From assembly GCF_014203735.1 (NCBI RefSeq), contig NZ_JACHJQ010000002.1:1115224-1179223 (forward strand): a DNA stretch of 64,000 nucleotides, in the 5' to 3' direction. Below the pieces are notes generated by a model. That model was given only the letters and a program-made list of their open reading frames with translations, did not search any database and was not told the origin of the DNA. Positions 63,245-64,000 of this stretch are shown one piece after another (positions within the stretch are counted from its first letter, which is position 1; each line of letters opens with the position of its first letter). Source of the DNA: Actinophytocola algeriensis (GTDB lineage Bacteria; Actinomycetota; Actinomycetes; Mycobacteriales; Pseudonocardiaceae). Position numbers and translations under genes: made by a program.

Positions 63245-64000
63245 GTGGAGGGGCTTCGCCGGGACGATCCGGACCGCATCGGTGGGTATGTGCTGCTCGG
63301 CAGGCTCGGCGAGGGCGGCATGGGCGTGGTGTACCTCGGCCGCTCCGCGGGCGGGCGCACGGTCGCTGTCAAGGTCATCCGGGAACGGTTCGCCGCCGAC
63401 CCGAGGTACCGGGCCCGGTTCCGGCGCGAGGCGTCGGCGGCCGCGCAGCTCACCAGCACGGTCACCGCGCCCGTGCTCGACGCCGACCCGGATGCGGCCG
63501 CGCCCTGGCTCGTCACCGCCTATCTGGTCGGGGTGACCGTGCATGAGGCGGTCGGCGTGCACGGGCCGCTGCCGCCCGGCGCGGCCCGGGTCGTGGCCGC
63601 CGGGCTCGGCGAGGCGCTGGTCGAGATCCATTCGATCGGCATGGCCCACCGGGACGTCAAGCCGGGCAACGTCATGCTCACCGCCGACGGGCCCCGGCTG
63701 ATCGACTTCGGCATCGCGCGGCCCTTCGACGCGACCGCGATCACGGTCGTCGGCACGACTGTCGGCACCCCTGGCTACATGGCGCCGGAACAGGCGCAGG
63801 GCGAACCCGCGAGCCCGGCGTCCGACGTGTTCTCCGCGGGTGCCGTCCTCGCCTACGCCGCCACCGGTCGCGCGCCCTTCGGTACCGGCGACACCGCGAT
63901 GATCCTCGCCAGGGCCGACCGGGTGCAGGCCGATCTCGCGGGCATCGCCGACCGGCACCTGCTGGACGTGATCACCGCTTGTCTGGCCCGCGACCCCGCG
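63245..64000 (+). CDS. PknB-type Ser/Thr protein kinase, 5' part
   Basis: First 252 codons; the gene runs off the window. Start GTG 63245 after GGGGGACGC. Kinase domain: P-loop LLGRLGEGGMGVVYLG, Lys in TVAVKVIRERF, catalytic loop HRDVKPGNVML, DFGIARPF, activation segment VVGTTVGTPGYMAPEQAQG with the usual phospho-Thr positions, and DVFSAGAVLAYAATGRAPFG. Hanks-type kinase, active by motif. Whether it has a TM helix and a sensor domain lies beyond the window. Confidence 0.96.
   Translation, partial: MEGLRRDDPDRIGGYVLLGRLGEGGMGVVYLGRSAGGRTVAVKVIRERFAADPRYRARFRREASAAAQLTSTVTAPVLDADPDAAAPWLVTAYLVGVTVHEAVGVHGPLPPGAARVVAAGLGEALVEIHSIGMAHRDVKPGNVMLTADGPRLIDFGIARPFDATAITVVGTTVGTPGYMAPEQAQGEPASPASDVFSAGAVLAYAATGRAPFGTGDTAMILARADRVQADLAGIADRHLLDVITACLARDPA

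Overview
The window is high-GC actinomycete DNA. GTG starts are common, overlapping ATGA/GTGA starts are frequent, and there is an F420/flavin-type oxidoreductase pair, a mycothiol-dependent isomerase-like protein, SigE-family and HxlR/MarR/LacI regulators, and a chitinase with DasR-type (dre) sites. Together these suggest a filamentous soil actinomycete, most likely a member of the Pseudonocardiaceae (inference from gene style; no 16S is present). No tRNA, rRNA or CRISPR array was seen.

Layout. 1-7.8 kb: end of an esterase, a SigE-type sigma factor with a membrane-bound partner, an NhaA relic, an S41 peptidase-like protein, a large secreted subtilase and a CAP-domain protein. 8.3-16 kb: MFS exporter, NADAR-domain protein, an orphan and apparently degenerate cytochrome b (QcrB), and a MarR / luciferase-like / NADPH:F420-reductase-like cluster sharing one palindromic operator. 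16-24.8 kb: an unrecognised two-gene operon (W-rich repeat protein plus a protein with a toxin-like C-terminus), secreted proteins, gene relics (SDR, IS5-type transposase, two recombinase C-termini), then a divergent HxlR regulator and dehalogenase-like hydrolase. 24.8-26 kb: a complete IS630 element inserted exactly in the stop codon of the hydrolase. 26-31.5 kb: secreted AMIN-like and RTX-like proteins and a cluster of truncated genes. 31.7-35.4 kb: zinc alcohol dehydrogenase operon and a DUF2243-CtaG pair.

35.4-48.4 kb is the plant-polysaccharide region. Two divergent pectate lyases (PL9 and PL1) carry almost the same CBM35. Next to them is a sugar-uptake and catabolic locus: a Gfo/Idh/MocA dehydrogenase, two ABC permeases, a hydrolase, a solute-binding lipoprotein, a LacI regulator fused to a DUF6807 (PmoA-like) domain, and a second Gfo/Idh/MocA enzyme. 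Four copies of a CCGG-centred palindrome lie in the two divergent promoter regions and define a probable local regulon. No ATPase gene is present, so the importer probably borrows a shared MsiK-type ATPase.

48.7-64 kb: an SDR, a DUF4383 membrane protein (a broken copy lies at 35.5 kb), SRPBCC and catalase-like relics, an ANTAR protein, a GH15-like protein that has lost its catalytic motifs, a secreted GH18 chitinase, a secreted GH64 beta-1,3-glucanase, a DUF1330 protein, NADP-type glutamate dehydrogenase and the start of a Ser/Thr kinase. The window combines extracellular polymer degradation (pectin, chitin, glucan, protein) with many small deletions and relics, as expected of an accessory chromosome arm.
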